Shown in pieces: positions 8,244-15,968 of a stretch of DNA of 64,000 nt; position 1 is the stretch's first letter; every line of letters begins with the position of its first letter. The notes under the pieces are model-generated. The model saw only the letters and a list, made by a program, of their open reading frames with translations, ran no database searches and had not been told where the DNA came from. The stretch spans positions 5,837,922 through 5,901,921 of the forward strand of contig NZ_CP048289.1 in assembly GCF_014084105.1 (NCBI RefSeq), in the 5' to 3' direction. This DNA is from Streptacidiphilus sp. P02-A3a (GTDB lineage: Bacteria; Actinomycetota; Actinomycetes; Streptomycetales; Streptomycetaceae). The translations under genes were made by a program, and so were the position numbers.

Positions 8244-8963
8244 TGAGCTGGCCACACCCTTTCTGGTGTGTGCGGTGCCCGGCGTCCAGGAGAATCCGGA
8301 CTCCGAGCGGCCGAGACGGACCGCGGCCCAGAGGTGGGCGGGACGCGGTCGTGCCGCCGTGATGTCAGGCGTGAGGTGCCAGACCTTACATCAAGGCTTA
8401 GTTCACGCTGTGATTTAACAATTCTGACGTCAGGACGTCAATGGCAAGAAGCAAATGATGTTCATCCGGTTCGGGTTGACAGCGCCATCCCCCGGACCTC
8501 GACCCCGTCACCCGGGACCATGCGCCGACACACCGTCAGTTCCGGAACTGGTTCCGCAACTCCCCCGCCGCGAGCGGCTCGCTCCACGCCGCCCGAGCAG
8601 CGGCGGCAGCGGCCGTTATTCGGCCCGGAAACCAGCGGTCGAACCGAGGCCGGGAATCCCCCGCACCGCCCCCGAAAAAAGCCATCAATTTTCTTCGGAA
8701 CAAGCCGGATTGACGAATTCATCGCGCCCGAGAGCGCGGTAAGTTCCGCCACCAACCAACTCGGTCCTGGCGCGGGGTGAACCGACCGCCGGGCACCGCG
8801 ACGATCATCCTTACCCGCATGCGCTATCGTCCTGGCCTGTCGGGACGTCAGGACGCCTGCCGCAGAGGTGCTTCACGCGCTGTGGCGTGCCAACAGCCGT
8901 CCCTGCCTTGCCCGTTCACTCCGCGCGGGCATCCTGGTCAGCCGAACGAACATGGGAGACACC
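8244..8963. other. 720-base divergent intergenic region
   Basis: No convincing gene; open frames at 8455-8780 have no family motif. It contains the promoter and palindrome of the beta-helix gene (8413-8441), an AT-rich hairpin (8672-8680 with 8690-8698, around a 9-base loop, one mismatch on the plus strand) and the leader of the small repeat protein. Parts are noticeably less GC-rich than the surroundings. Confidence 0.6.
8413..8441 (-). promoter_or_regulatory. Promoter with overlapping palindrome for the beta-helix gene
   Basis: On the minus strand TTGACG (8441-8436), a 17-base spacer and TTAAAT (8418-8413) form a good housekeeping promoter. The palindrome TGACGTCAGGACGTCA (8425-8440, arms of 7 around AG) fills the spacer and the -35 edge, so a repressor there would block transcription. 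The regulator is unknown. Confidence 0.65.
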
Positions 8964-9179
8964 GTGCGGGAAGAGTTCTTTGAGCGCGAGGAGATCATCG
9001 AGCGGGGCGGTCTCTTCGGTCGCGAGGAGATCATCGAACGCGAGGAGATCGTCCGCCGCGGCCCCTTCGGCCGCGAAGAGATCATCGAGCGGGAGGAGAT
9101 CGTGGAGCGCGGCGGCCTGTTCGGCGGCCGTCGCGAGGAGATCGTGCGCGAGGAGTACGTCGAGCGCGACTTCTTCTGA
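8964..9179 (+). CDS. Small acidic/basic repeat protein, function unknown
   Basis: A 71-residue protein made almost entirely of a degenerate repeat, RGGLFGREEIIEREEIV, present about three times after an N-terminal REEFFEREEIIE. It is extremely rich in Glu, Arg and Ile, has no cysteines and no membrane segment, and is likely alpha-helical or fibrous. I recognise no function; similar short E/R-repeat proteins occur in streptomycetes. Start: a GGGAGA ribosome site at 8954-8959 sits 4 bases before GTG 8964, whereas the in-frame ATG at 8952 overlaps that site and has no SD of its own. A perfect terminator hairpin follows, so it is a monocistronic unit. Confidence 0.7.
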   Translation: MREEFFEREEIIERGGLFGREEIIEREEIVRRGPFGREEIIEREEIVERGGLFGGRREEIVREEYVERDFF

Positions 9180-9203
9180 TTCGCACCCGATCCACCTGCT
9201 GTC

Positions 9204-9230
9204 CGGGCCCCGCCACTACGGCGGGGCCCG
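9204..9230 (+). terminator. Terminator hairpin after the repeat protein
   Basis: A perfect 11-base stem (9204-9214 with 9220-9230, CGGGCCCCGCC) with loop ACTAC lies 24 bases after the stop. Confidence 0.85.
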
Positions 9231-9293
9231 TTCGCGTACCAGGCGTCGGCCCCGGCACGACGGGTACCGGGCGGCGCCGGTGGCGGTGAACCG

Positions 9294-10565
9294 CTAAGCG
9301 GTCACCCCCGCGTAGGCCTCGTGCACCGGGACCTCCCGCATGGTCCGGATCGGGGACAGGAACAGGGTCGCCGACCACAGCAGCGTGGATCCGGCCAGCA
9401 GCGCCAGCGTCGGCCGCAGTCCGATCCAGGTGCCGAGGCCGCCCGCGACCAGCGGGCCGAGGAACCGCAGGCCCTGCGAGAGGAACCGGTTCGTCGCGCT
9501 CATCCGGCCCTGCATGTCCGGCGGGCAGATCAGCTGCCGCAGCGACATGGTGGCCGTCATGTTCACCATTCCGGCCGCGGTGAGCGCGGCGAAGGCCACC
9601 CCGACGATCCACTCACCGGCCGGTCCGCGCGAGACCAGCGGGGTGACCATTTCCAGCGGCGCGGAGCAGAACGCCCCCAGGATCACCGCCCGGCTCATCC
9701 CGAGCCGGTCGATGATCGCCTTGGCGCCCATGCTGGCGACGACGCCGCCGATCACACTCAGGCCGTAGACCAGCCCGGCGACCCGGGGGCTCCAGTGCAG
9801 CCCGGTGATCACGTACAGCAGCCAGAGCGAACTCACCCCGGCCAGCAGGAAGCCGGCCATGCCGTTGGCCAGCACCACCACTCGCAGCAGCGGATGCCGC
9901 AGCACCAGCCGCAGCCCCTCGGCCACCTCGGTCCGCAGCCGCGCCCCGGGCGGCCGGGGTCCCGCCTCCGGCTCCCGGAACCGCATCGCCAGCAGCGTCA
10001 CCGCGCTGAACACGTACGAGACCGCGTCGATGCCGACCGCCCGGGCCGCGCCGAGCAGGCCGACCAGGAACCCGCCCGCGCTCGGTCCGGCCATCTCGGC
10101 GAGCCCGCGAGCGGTGTTCATCCGGCCGTTGGCCTCGACGAGTTGCTCCGGGCCGAGCAGCGCGAACGGCAGCGACCCGGCGGCGGCGGAGAAGCACACC
10201 CCGAAGGCGCCCACGGCCATGGCGACGAGGTAGAGCTGGAGCAGGGTGACCCCGCCGAGCGCCGAGGCCAGCGGGATCGAGCCCATCGCCAGCGCGCTCC
10301 CGGCCGCGCACACGATCATCAGCGGCCGCCGCCGGGTCCGGTCCACGAGGGCCCCGGCCGGAAGTGACACCAGCAGCACCGGGAGCGCCCCGGCCGCGCT
10401 GAGCGCGGCGACCTCGAACTTGCTCGCGTGCAGGGTGACGATGGCGATCATCGGCACGGCGAGCCAGCTCACCTGCGTGCCGAACTGATCGACGGTCTGC
10501 CCGCTCCACAACAACAGGAAGTCGCGGTGCCGCCACAGCGACCCGCCCTTGCGCTCTCTCGGCAT
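9294..10565 (-). CDS. MFS transporter (MFS_3/EntS-like exporter)
   Basis: A 423-residue integral membrane protein with about 12 predicted helices. The start region WRHRDFLLLWSGQTVDQFGTQVSWLAVPMIA is typical of the enterobactin-exporter-like MFS_3 group. The cytoplasmic loop 2-3 motif reads GALVDRTRRRPLMI, matching the conserved GxxxDRxxRR signature. A central loop (FREPEAGPRPPGARLRTEVAEGLRLVLRHP) separates the two six-helix halves. It most likely exports a small molecule; the cargo is unknown. Upstream in-frame ATG 10616 lacks a ribosome site, while AGGGTGCG precedes the ATG at 10565. It is divergent from a methyltransferase gene. Confidence 0.88.
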   Translation of the reverse strand: MPRERKGGSLWRHRDFLLLWSGQTVDQFGTQVSWLAVPMIAIVTLHASKFEVAALSAAGALPVLLVSLPAGALVDRTRRRPLMIVCAAGSALAMGSIPLASALGGVTLLQLYLVAMAVGAFGVCFSAAAGSLPFALLGPEQLVEANGRMNTARGLAEMAGPSAGGFLVGLLGAARAVGIDAVSYVFSAVTLLAMRFREPEAGPRPPGARLRTEVAEGLRLVLRHPLLRVVVLANGMAGFLLAGVSSLWLLYVITGLHWSPRVAGLVYGLSVIGGVVASMGAKAIIDRLGMSRAVILGAFCSAPLEMVTPLVSRGPAGEWIVGVAFAALTAAGMVNMTATMSLRQLICPPDMQGRMSATNRFLSQGLRFLGPLVAGGLGTWIGLRPTLALLAGSTLLWSATLFLSPIRTMREVPVHEAYAGVTA

Positions 10566-10711
10566 TGAACGCACCCTAGTCCCCCGCCCGCACGGACGCA
10601 CCGGAATATCGGCCACATGGACTGAGCTGCGGAAACATCGGCCAGAACAGAACTTTCCGCTGTCAGCGATCCAGTCGCTCCGGCCCGCTGGGGTTTGGCA
10701 CAGTGAAGTCC

Positions 10712-11503
10712 ATGAGACCTGAGTTCAGCGGTGAGGTAGCGGAGCACTACGCGAAGTTCCGCCGCGGATATCCGCCGGAGGTGCTGGACGCGTTGCAGAC
10801 GGCCTTTGCCCTGGGCGGCGCGGACACCGTACTCGACCTCGGCTGCGGCACCGGCCAACTCGCCGTCCCGCTCGCCGCCCGGGTCCGCGCGGTCGTCGGC
10901 ATGGACCCCGAGCCGGACATGCTGCGCCTGGCCGAGCGCACGGCAGCGGAGCAGGAGGTCCGGAACGCCACCTGGATGCTGGGCGCCGACACCGATGTCC
11001 CGGCGCTGGGCGTGCTGCTCGGTCCGCACTCACTGGGGATGACGGTCATCGGCAACGCGCTGCACTGGATGCGGCACGAGACCCTGTTCGCGGCGCTGCG
11101 GCCGTTGACCCGGGCCGGGGGCGGCATCGCGGTGGTGTCCAACGGGACGCCGCTGTGGCTCCAGGACAGCGACTGGTCCCGGGCACTGCGCACCGCCCTG
11201 GAGCAGCACTTCGGCCTCGCGGTCAAGGCGACCTGCGGCACCGACGCCGAGGACCGCGACCGCTACGCGCGGGCGCTCACCACCGCGGGCTTCGGCGACG
11301 TCCGGGAGATCACCGTGGACTACACCGGCGAGCTGACCTTCGAGCAGCTCATCGGCGGGGTCTACTCCGCGGTCCCGGAGCCCGTGGACCGCGCGGACTT
11401 CACCGAGCGCGTCCGCCGGGCACTCCCCCAACGGCCGGCCTTCACCGAGGCCGTCCGCGTGATCGCCCTGGTCGGCAAGGTCGGACAGCCCGGCGGTTCG
11501 TGA
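10712..11503 (+). CDS. Class I SAM-dependent methyltransferase
   Basis: A 263-residue cytoplasmic enzyme. MRPEFSGEVAEHYAKFRRGYP is a common N-terminus of this methyltransferase group. Motif I is TVLDLGCGTGQLAVPLA, the acidic motif II VVGMDPEPDMLRLAE, and IGNALHWM stands at the motif IV position. The C-terminal part (ITVDYTGELTFEQLIGGVYSAVPEP) resembles trans-aconitate-methyltransferase-like proteins. The substrate is unknown. A GTG three codons upstream (10703) is an alternative start; neither start has a clear ribosome site. Its stop codon lies within the first copy of the repeat in front of the HTH gene, so the two genes are tightly spaced. Confidence 0.85.
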   Translation: MRPEFSGEVAEHYAKFRRGYPPEVLDALQTAFALGGADTVLDLGCGTGQLAVPLAARVRAVVGMDPEPDMLRLAERTAAEQEVRNATWMLGADTDVPALGVLLGPHSLGMTVIGNALHWMRHETLFAALRPLTRAGGGIAVVSNGTPLWLQDSDWSRALRTALEQHFGLAVKATCGTDAEDRDRYARALTTAGFGDVREITVDYTGELTFEQLIGGVYSAVPEPVDRADFTERVRRALPQRPAFTEAVRVIALVGKVGQPGGS

Positions 11504-11539
11504 CAACGGGGGGTTGACGGTGACAACGGGGGGTTGTCA
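11500..11539 (+). promoter_or_regulatory. Tandem 20-base repeat with palindrome before the HTH gene
   Basis: The sequence GTGACAACGGGGGGTTG occurs at 11500 and again at 11520, one 20-base period apart. The second copy completes a perfect palindrome, TGACAAC-GGGGG-GTTGTCA (11521-11539). It ends 10 bases before the start of a small HTH protein, so autoregulation is an obvious possibility (inference). The first copy contains the stop codon of the preceding gene. Confidence 0.6.
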
Positions 11540-11549
11540 GCATGGGGGC

Positions 11550-11768
11550 ATGGCAACCGCGAAGGACACCCCAGCGCACCAGCCGGCCTTCGACCGGATC
11601 CGCGAGGCCAGAGCGGAGGCAATCCGGCACACACTGCTGGCCCGGGAGTTCGCCCGCGAGCGGCGGGACCTGGTCCGGGGCCTGATCGACCAGGGCCTGT
11701 CGCAGGCCGACATCGCCCGTGAACTGGAGGTGACCCGCCAGGCGATCCAGAAGTGGCTCGCCTGCTGA
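11550..11768 (+). CDS. Small helix-turn-helix DNA-binding protein
   Basis: A 72-residue soluble protein. The first half is charged and helical (FDRIREARAEAIRHTLLAREFARERRDLVRGLIDQ). The second half contains a clear HTH, LSQADIARELEVTRQAIQKWL, with the pattern of sigma-70 region 4 or Cro-like motifs. It consists of little beyond the HTH and a dimerisation-type helix, so it is probably a small DNA-binding regulator. It lies just downstream of a tandem palindromic repeat. The start is not settled: ATG 11550 gives the sensible N-terminus MATAKDTPAHQPAF, but its SD is poor. Confidence 0.75.
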   Translation: MATAKDTPAHQPAFDRIREARAEAIRHTLLAREFARERRDLVRGLIDQGLSQADIARELEVTRQAIQKWLAC

Positions 11769-11837
11769 CGCCGGGTCGCGGGCACCGGACCCCCGAGGGG
11801 CTGCGGGCCGCCCGGCGGACGCCTAAGGTGGGTGATC

Positions 11838-12695
11838 ATGACGAGTGAAGACTGGACGTTGGGCGGCGACCTCGGCGTCGCGCGAATCGGCTACGGCTCG
11901 ATGAAGCTGACCGGCTGGCCCCGAGGCGAGCGACCGGACCGGGAGACGGCCCTGGCCGTGCTGCGGCGGGCGGTGGAGCTCGGGGTCAACCACATCGACA
12001 CCTCGCACTACTACGCACGCGACGGGGTGGCCGCCAACGAGCTGATCCGGGAGGCACTGCACCCCTACCCGGACGACCTGGTGATCGTGACCAAGGTCGG
12101 GGCGCTGGTCGAGGGCGCGGACATCGCCCTGCCCGCCGCCGAGCAGACCGGCCTCACCCCGGACAACCTGCGACGCGGTGTCGAGGCGAACCTGCGCACG
12201 CTCGGCGTGGACCGGCTGGACGTGGTGAACCTGCGCCTGGGCGACCTCGACCGCTCCGGTACGCCGTTGGCCGCGCCGCTGGAAGCCCTGCTCGCACTGC
12301 GCGAGGAGGGGCTGATCCGGCACCTGGGCATCTCCAACGTGACCGCCGCCGAGTTCGAGCAGGCCCGCGCGATCGCGCCGATCGCCTGTGTCCAGAACCT
12401 CTACAACCTGTCCGCGCGCGGCGACGACCCGCTGGTCGACGCCTGCGCCGCGGCGGGCATCGCCTACGTCCCCTTCTTCCCGATCGGCGGTTTCCAGCCG
12501 GTCACCGCCCAGCACCTGGACGCGGTCGCCGCCCGGCACGACGCGACCGCCCCGCAGGTCGCCCTGGCCTGGCTGCTGGCCCGTTCCGGCAACATCCTGG
12601 TCATCCCGGGCACCGGCTCCGTGGCCCACCTGGAGGAGAACATCGCCGCCGGAGCGCTGGAGCTCACCGAGGAGGACCTCGCCGAACTCGGCTGA
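11838..12695 (+). CDS. Aldo/keto reductase
   Basis: A 285-residue soluble oxidoreductase with the (beta/alpha)8 AKR fold. Motifs include ARIGYGSMKLTG, GVNHIDTSHYYARDGVAANELI (Asp and Tyr of the tetrad) and DLVIVTKVG (Lys). At the place of the catalytic His, usually in an LHxxD strand, it has LDVVNLRLGDL, so the His is replaced. The cofactor-binding tail APQVALAWLLARSGNILVIPGTGS matches AKRs that use NADPH. The ATG at 11838 is preceded by AAGGTGG at a spacing of about 9; a GTG at 11832 is the alternative. Substrate unknown; the missing His suggests altered chemistry or a subfamily variant. Confidence 0.85.
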   Translation: MTSEDWTLGGDLGVARIGYGSMKLTGWPRGERPDRETALAVLRRAVELGVNHIDTSHYYARDGVAANELIREALHPYPDDLVIVTKVGALVEGADIALPAAEQTGLTPDNLRRGVEANLRTLGVDRLDVVNLRLGDLDRSGTPLAAPLEALLALREEGLIRHLGISNVTAAEFEQARAIAPIACVQNLYNLSARGDDPLVDACAAAGIAYVPFFPIGGFQPVTAQHLDAVAARHDATAPQVALAWLLARSGNILVIPGTGSVAHLEENIAAGALELTEEDLAELG

Positions 12696-12747
12696 CAGCC
12701 CCGGTACCTGGCCCGGCGGATCGCCTGCCGCCGGGCCACCGAAATTC

Positions 12748-12760
12748 TGACGTAGCGTCA
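12748..12760. promoter_or_regulatory. Short palindrome TGACGTAGCGTCA
   Basis: A perfect inverted repeat TGACG-TAG-CGTCA, 126 bases before the MurG-like gene and 50 bases after the aldo/keto reductase. It sits in an AT-richer patch (GAAATTC just before it). It may be an operator; the binding protein is unknown. Confidence 0.4.
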
Positions 12761-12885
12761 ACTCTCGGACACGGCTGCCCGGACCGCGCCCGGCGAGACG
12801 GTCCGGCGGTGCCGTGCGGGCCGGTCCGGGGGGCGGCCGGTTTCCGTGGCGGGCACCTTCGCCTGATATCGTCCCGGAGGTCCGG

Positions 12886-14133
12886 ATGTCCCAGGGCCTG
12901 GGGCGTGCCCCGAGTCCGCGAACGGAATTCCCAGACGTGACCAGCGCCGACCTCGACCACCGCCTCGCCGCCCTCGGCCGCCCCTTCCGGCTGATCGTCA
13001 CCGGTGGCGGGACCGGCGGGCACACCTACCCCGCCCTCACCGCCGTCCGCACCACCGCGGCCCGACTGGCGGGCGTCGGCGTCGAGCTCGACGTGCTGTG
13101 GGTGGGGACCGCCGCCGGCCTGGAGGCGCGGGTCGCCGAGCGGGAGGGGATCAACTTCACCACCGTGCAGACCGGCAAGATCCGCCGGTCCAGCAACCCG
13201 CTGGGGATGCTGACGGCGGCGAACATCAAGGACATGGGCCGGGTGCCGCTGGGAGCGGCGCAGGCCCGCCGGATCGTCTCCGACTACCGGCCCGACGCGG
13301 TGCTGTCCACCGGCGGCTACGTGGCGGTACCGATCGGCCTGGCCGCCAAGCTCTGCCGCCGCCCGCTGGTGATCCACGAGCAGACCGTGCGACTCGGCCT
13401 GGCCAACCGGGCGCTGGCCCGCGCGGCGACCCGGATCGCGGTGTCCTCCGAGTCCACCCTGCCGCTGCTGCCGGACGCCACCCGCGCGCACGCCGTGGTC
13501 ACCGGCAACCCGGTGCGGCCCGAGGTCTTCACCGGCCGCCGGGACCGGGCGTTGGCGGCGCTCGGACTGCGCGGCTTCAGCCCGCTGCTGCCCACGGTCT
13601 ACATCACCGGCGGGGCGCAGGGCTCGGTGCAGATCAACACCATGATCCGGGAGACCCTGCCCTGGCTGCTGTTCAACGCGAACGTGATCCACCAGTGCGG
13701 CTCCACCTCGATCGACGAGGCCACCGAGTACGCCGCGCGGCTGCCCGCCGACCAGCGCGGGCGGTACCACGTCACCGCCTTCGTCGGCCCCGAACTGCCG
13801 GACGTGCTCGCGCTGGCGGACCTGGTGATCTCCCGCAGCGGAGCGGGCACCATCGCCGAGCTGACCGCCCTGGGCAAGCCCTCGGTGCTGATCCCGCTGG
13901 CCTCCTCGGCGGGCAACGAGCAGGAGCACAACGCCCTCCACTTGCAGGACGCGGGCGCCGCCACGGCGCTGGTCAAGCAGGAGGCGACCGGGGAGCGGCT
14001 GCGTCACGCGGTCGCGCCGATCCTGGCCTCGCCGGAACTGCGGGCCCGGATGGCGCAGAGCGCCCGGGGCCTGGGCCGCCCGGACGCCGCCGAACGGCTC
14101 ACCGACGTGCTGCTGTCGGTCGCCGCCCGGTAG
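12886..14133 (+). CDS. MurG-like glycosyltransferase (GT28 family)
   Basis: A 415-residue GT-B glycosyltransferase. The N-terminal domain has FRLIVTGGGTGGHTYPALTAV, the GGGTGGH donor/lipid motif of MurG, then VGTAAGLEARVAEREGI and DAVLSTGGYVAVPIGLAA with LVIHEQ (MurG has HEQN; here HEQT). The C-terminal domain has TVYITGGAQGSVQIN, VIHQCG, DVLALADLVISRSGAGTIAELTALGKPSVLIPLASSAGNEQEHNA, the donor-nucleotide site. Canonical MurG sits in the dcw cluster; here no mur or fts genes are near, so this is probably a paralogue acting on another lipid-linked or secondary-metabolite acceptor. The ATG 12886 follows CGGAGG at 5 bases, fixing the start. Confidence 0.85.
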   Translation: MSQGLGRAPSPRTEFPDVTSADLDHRLAALGRPFRLIVTGGGTGGHTYPALTAVRTTAARLAGVGVELDVLWVGTAAGLEARVAEREGINFTTVQTGKIRRSSNPLGMLTAANIKDMGRVPLGAAQARRIVSDYRPDAVLSTGGYVAVPIGLAAKLCRRPLVIHEQTVRLGLANRALARAATRIAVSSESTLPLLPDATRAHAVVTGNPVRPEVFTGRRDRALAALGLRGFSPLLPTVYITGGAQGSVQINTMIRETLPWLLFNANVIHQCGSTSIDEATEYAARLPADQRGRYHVTAFVGPELPDVLALADLVISRSGAGTIAELTALGKPSVLIPLASSAGNEQEHNALHLQDAGAATALVKQEATGERLRHAVAPILASPELRARMAQSARGLGRPDAAERLTDVLLSVAAR

Positions 14134-14263
14134 CCGCGCCCCGCGCCGGACAGGCTCGGCGGCGCCGGTCACCGCGACGAGGACTTCGCGGTGCTGATCC
14201 TGGAGCAGGCCCGCAGCTCCGGGGTCACCCTGCGGCCGAGAGCGGCTGAGCGGGGCGGGCCGG

Positions 14264-14422
14264 TCAGTCCGGGGTCGGCACCCGGATCACCACCGCCCCG
14301 CTGTCCAGGTCGACCGGTCCCCGGTCGGGTTCGTTGTCGCCGTCTTCGTCGCGTGTCAGTTCCAGGCGGTTCCGCTCCTCCTCACGGTGGCGCGCACCCG
14401 GCAGGAACAGGTCTTCGAACAT
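14264..14422 (-). CDS. DUF6191-like microprotein
   Basis: A 52-residue protein starting MFEDLFLPGARHREEERNRLELTR and ending in VDLDSGAVVIRVPTPD. It has the look of a small conserved streptomycete family that I associate with DUF6191 (MFEDLF-PG...RLELTR...GPVDLDSG). It is soluble, highly charged and has no known activity. The reading frame is short and was confirmed codon by codon from 14422 to the TGA at 14264-14266. The ribosome site is weak (CCTTTGGA). It lies downstream of the M48 protease on the same strand, separated by a 10-base tandem repeat. Confidence 0.75.
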   Translation of the reverse strand: MFEDLFLPGARHREEERNRLELTRDEDGDNEPDRGPVDLDSGAVVIRVPTPD

Positions 14423-14500
14423 TCCAAAGGCACCCACGACTCAACCAACGTCCGATCATCTGCCCGCAGTTCCCGGCCGCACCGGCCGGACGGCGCCCCG

Positions 14501-14545
14501 GGCGGCCCGAGGCGGCCCGAGGCGGCCCGAGGCGGCCCGAGGCGG
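14501..14545. repeat. 10-base tandem repeat, four full copies plus partial
   Basis: GGCGGCCCGA is repeated exactly four times (14501-14540) with a further GGCGG, immediately beyond the stop codon of the M48 protease gene (14547-14549). Perfect copies suggest slippage-prone DNA. Confidence 0.9.
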
Positions 14546-14546
14546 C

Positions 14547-15746
14547 TCAGTCGGCGAGCGCGGGTGGCACCGGGACGCCGTGGGTCCCGGCCCAGGCACG
14601 GGCGTGCGCGATCCGGGCGACCGTCGGCGGATGGGTGGCGAACAGCAGCACCGCCAGCGGCCGGGGCGCCAGGTCCGCGATGTTGACCACGGCCAGGCGG
14701 CGCTGCATGCCGACCATCGCCGCCGGGTCGCGGGTCAGCTCCAGCGCGTAGCCGTCGGCCCGGGCCTCGATCCGGCGGCTGAAGGCGTTGCCGACCGGGC
14801 CGGCGACCGCGCCCAGCAGCGTGGCCAGTGCCAGCACCAGCGGCAGCGAGCGGGGGTCGGCGGCGCGGTCGACCCCGGCGGCGCGCAGCAGCGCGCCCCA
14901 GTGCAACGCCGCCGCCAGCAGCCCGACCGCGACCGCGCTGCCCAGCGCCCCGACCACGGTCCCGGTGACCACGTCGCGCCGGGCGACGTGTCCGAGCTCG
15001 TGCGCGGCGATGGCCGCCACCTCCTGCGGTCCGGCCTGGTCGACGGTGGTGTCCCAGACCACGACCCGCCGGGTGCGGCCGATCCCGGAGACGTAGGCGT
15101 TGGCGGCGGTGGTCCGCCGCGAGGCGTCCGCCACCAGGATGTCCCGCACCCGGATGCCGGAGCGTCCGACCAGCTCCAGCAGCGTGCTCCGGAGCTCGCC
15201 GTCGGGCATCGGCCGGAACCGGTTGAACAGCGGCTCGACCAGCACCGGCAGCAGGAAGGACAGCAGCACCACCAGCGCCGCCGCACTGGGCGCGGCGATC
15301 AGCCACCAGCTGTCCGGCCGGGCCCGGAGCAGCGCGTACAGGCCCACCGAGACGGCCGCCAGCAGTACCGCGCCGAGCAGCAGCCCCTTCACCGCGTCGG
15401 CCGCGAACAGCCGGTTGCCCCGGGTGGACAGCCCCCAGCGCCGGTTGGCCCGCTCCGCGCGCAGCGACACCGGCAGGCCGACCAGAGTCAGCAGCAGCTG
15501 CAGGGCCACCGCGCCCAGCGCCGCCCGGGCGATCCAGCCGCCACCCGCCAAGGCGCCCGCCGCCCGCACCAGCCCCGCCCCGAGCGGGGTGAATCCGAGC
15601 AGCAGCGGCACCGCCAGCCCGGTCAGCGCGGAGGCGTAGCGCAGCGACAGGGTGTCGCGCCCGCGCGCGCGGGACCGTTCGATCTGGGCGGGCGTGAAGT
15701 CGCTCGCGGCGTCGGCCGGGACGGCGCGGGCATCGTGGGTGTGCAT
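14547..15746 (-). CDS. M48 family metalloprotease (Ste24/CAAX-protease-like)
   Basis: A 399-residue membrane protease. An N-terminal cytoplasmic stretch precedes several hydrophobic helices (about 38-170). The zinc site HELGH is at residues 249-253 (AAIAAHELGHVARRD), and the third ligand region RRIEARADGYAL (E327, with D331) completes the M48 signature ExxxD. VADASRRTTAANAYVSGIGRTRRVVVWD is the conserved substrate-side segment of Ste24-type enzymes. It probably cleaves membrane-associated proteins; the substrate is unknown. The start ATG 15746 gives MHTHDARAVPADAA; upstream sequence has no obvious SD. It is followed by a 10-base tandem repeat and a microprotein gene. Confidence 0.87.
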   Translation of the reverse strand: MHTHDARAVPADAASDFTPAQIERSRARGRDTLSLRYASALTGLAVPLLLGFTPLGAGLVRAAGALAGGGWIARAALGAVALQLLLTLVGLPVSLRAERANRRWGLSTRGNRLFAADAVKGLLLGAVLLAAVSVGLYALLRARPDSWWLIAAPSAAALVVLLSFLLPVLVEPLFNRFRPMPDGELRSTLLELVGRSGIRVRDILVADASRRTTAANAYVSGIGRTRRVVVWDTTVDQAGPQEVAAIAAHELGHVARRDVVTGTVVGALGSAVAVGLLAAALHWGALLRAAGVDRAADPRSLPLVLALATLLGAVAGPVGNAFSRRIEARADGYALELTRDPAAMVGMQRRLAVVNIADLAPRPLAVLLFATHPPTVARIAHARAWAGTHGVPVPPALAD

Positions 15747-15968
15747 GGCTCCAGTGTCGGGCCGGGCCTGCCCGCTGCGGCAGTCCCCCGGTTTCTCCTC
15801 ACCAAGGTGAACGAGCCACCGGGGCGGAGGACACGGCCCGACTCGGTCGAATTTATCGAGACACTATGTCGCCCTCAAGTCATGGTGTCAGGCCCACCCC
15901 GCGCGCGTATAGAGTCGCCGCATGCTCAGTGTTCTCCGTCCGTTCCCCTCCACCGCGCGGCGGGCGAG

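Noticed and set aside
8455-8780. Open frames in the intergenic region before the repeat protein
   Set aside because: No ribosome site, family motif or neighbour support; they run through an AT-rich hairpin and look like chance frames.
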